NCBI GenBank assembly: GCA_954871525.1
Contig: OX940870.1
Coordinates: forward strand, 4,185,501-4,249,500
Source: Parietaria judaica
Taxonomy: Eukaryota; Streptophyta; Magnoliopsida; Rosales; Urticaceae
DNA: 64,000 nt
Direction: 5' to 3'
Below, piece after piece: positions 62,986 to 64,000 of the stretch (position 1 is its first letter; each line of letters begins with the position of its first letter). Both the position numbers and the translations under genes were made by a program. The notes beneath the pieces are model-generated. The model saw only the letters and a list, made by a program, of their open reading frames with translations. It was not told the origin of the DNA and did not search any database.

Positions 62986-64000
62986 ATGGCTATACGATGC
63001 AAAGGTCAGCGATCTTCTTTTACAGAGTTTCTGCAGTACTATCAGTATGATTGTATAATGTTTGTGTATATATATGTGTATATTATGTTACAGCGGCGAT
63101 CTCCAGAAATCCTGGAGAGCCACTGGTGATAGAGGAGATCGAAGTGGAACCTCCTCAAGCCTGGGAAGTTCGGATCAAGATCATATGCACTTCCCTCTGT
63201 CACTCCGATCTCACCTTCTGGAACATGAAATCTGTCTGAATTTGTGCTTTTTTCTCACCAACTGTTCGTGGTCACTGACAGCTTCTTCGCAGCAGGGTCC
63301 GGTGGCGATTTTCCCCAGAATCTTCGGGCACGAAGCTGTTGGGTAATTATATATACAATACACTATATATATATATGTATAGATGAGAGTGATTTTGATG
63401 AGGGGATTTGGTGATGGAAGTGTGGTGGAGAGCGTGGGAGAGAGCGTGGAGGAGTTCGCGGAGGGGGACACGGTGTTGCCGGTGTTCCTGCCGAACTGCA
63501 TGGACTGCAAGGATTGTAAGTCGAAGAGGAGCAACGGTTGCTGCGTGTTCGGAGGAAAGCCGTACTCCGACATGCCAAGAGACGGCACGAGCAGGTTCCG
63601 GGACGGGGAAGGGCGGCCGGTGCACCACTTCATCGGAGTGTCGAGCTTCGCGGAGTACACGGTCGTTGATGTTACCCAGCTCGTCAAGCTGACCCTGGAC
63701 TTGCCTCTCGACCGGGCTTGCCTGCTTAGCTGCTGCGTATCCACCGGTTCGTGTAAACACGTATTTTTTTTACTATAAAATCTTTAACAGTTATAGTAAA
63801 ACCTTGTTAAATTGATACTCAATGAATTAAATTTTTGATTGAATAAATGATTTATATGATCTCAATTTTAATTAATATTACAAAATTATCACTCATAAGT
63901 TAACAATTTAAATAATGTAATAAAATTTTCTTTAATTGTTTGAGCGGACAAGAAAACTGACAATACAATTCCGCAACAGGTGTCGGGGCGGTGTGGAAGG
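62986..64000 (+). CDS. Alcohol dehydrogenase-like protein (zinc MDR family), 5' part only
   Basis: Exons 62986-63004, 63094-63233, about 63296-63342, 63421-63746 and 63980 onward join in phase; the gene continues past the window. The protein opens [20 protein letters not shown], typical of plant ADH-like proteins, medium-chain NAD(P)-dependent alcohol or aldehyde oxidoreductases of the cytosol. Catalytic zinc ligands are seen in TSLCHSD and IFGHEAVG. The structural zinc cysteines are spaced as usual in [31 protein letters not shown] follows. The third-ligand loop reads LSCCVSTG where the family normally has LSCGVSTG. Exon 3 could start at 63293, adding one Gln. Substrate cannot be told from the sequence. 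Confidence 0.88.

Overview
This window is nuclear DNA from a flowering plant, most likely a core eudicot. The genes have plant-type GT-AG introns, several have GC-rich 5' exons, and the spaces between them are AT-rich and packed with plant transposons (Copia and Gypsy LTR elements, solo LTRs, Mutator-like hairpins, hAT MITEs, a LINE tail, a SINE). Every protein recognised is a plant family. I reconstructed exon models by hand from splice sites and reading phase; all of them close in frame. Names rest on recognised motifs and family knowledge, not on a database search.

Layout. 0.4-1.7 kb: F-box gene FBW2 (+). 1.7-16 kb: gene-free and repeat-rich. It holds a Copia LTR remnant, a 1.7-kb Gypsy solo LTR with a perfect target-site duplication (TSD), two hairpin elements, a second solo LTR, a hAT MITE, a frameshifted LINE tail and a plastid trnS fragment. 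16.3-18.4 kb: DHS, the plastid DAHP synthase that opens the shikimate pathway (+). 20.0-21.5 kb: a Mutator-like element carrying a broken, multi-frame piece of an OCTOPUS-family gene (a Pack-MULE). 23.2-27.8 kb: a 16-exon F-box/JmjC/kinase-like gene of the JMJ21 type (+). 28.6-30.3 kb: ribosomal protein eS6 (-), with telo-box and TGGGCY motifs upstream. 31.2-33.2 kb: a subclass II SnRK2 kinase (-). 35.3-41.2 kb: a Copia element (-) with near-identical LTRs and perfect TSD, invaded by an Athila-like Gypsy element and then gutted by a deletion. 41.4-43.0 kb: a foldback element and a hAT MITE. 44.5-46.1 kb: a non-epsilon 14-3-3 gene (+). 49.6-50.4 kb: the VQ-motif gene HAIKU1 (-). 51-62.6 kb: gene-free, with a giant hairpin MULE containing tandem G-box repeats, a solo LTR that split a SINE, a hAT element retaining a promoter and mini-ORF, and further MITEs. 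63-64 kb: the 5' half of an alcohol dehydrogenase-like gene (+), cut by the window edge.

The genes are independent single transcription units (turnover of RNA-silencing machinery, aromatic metabolism, ribosome, stress kinase, phosphopeptide adaptor, endosperm growth, oxidoreductase); I see no biosynthetic cluster. The most unusual content is in the transposons: gene-fragment capture, promoter-bearing MITEs and long hairpins with repeated CACGTG motifs.
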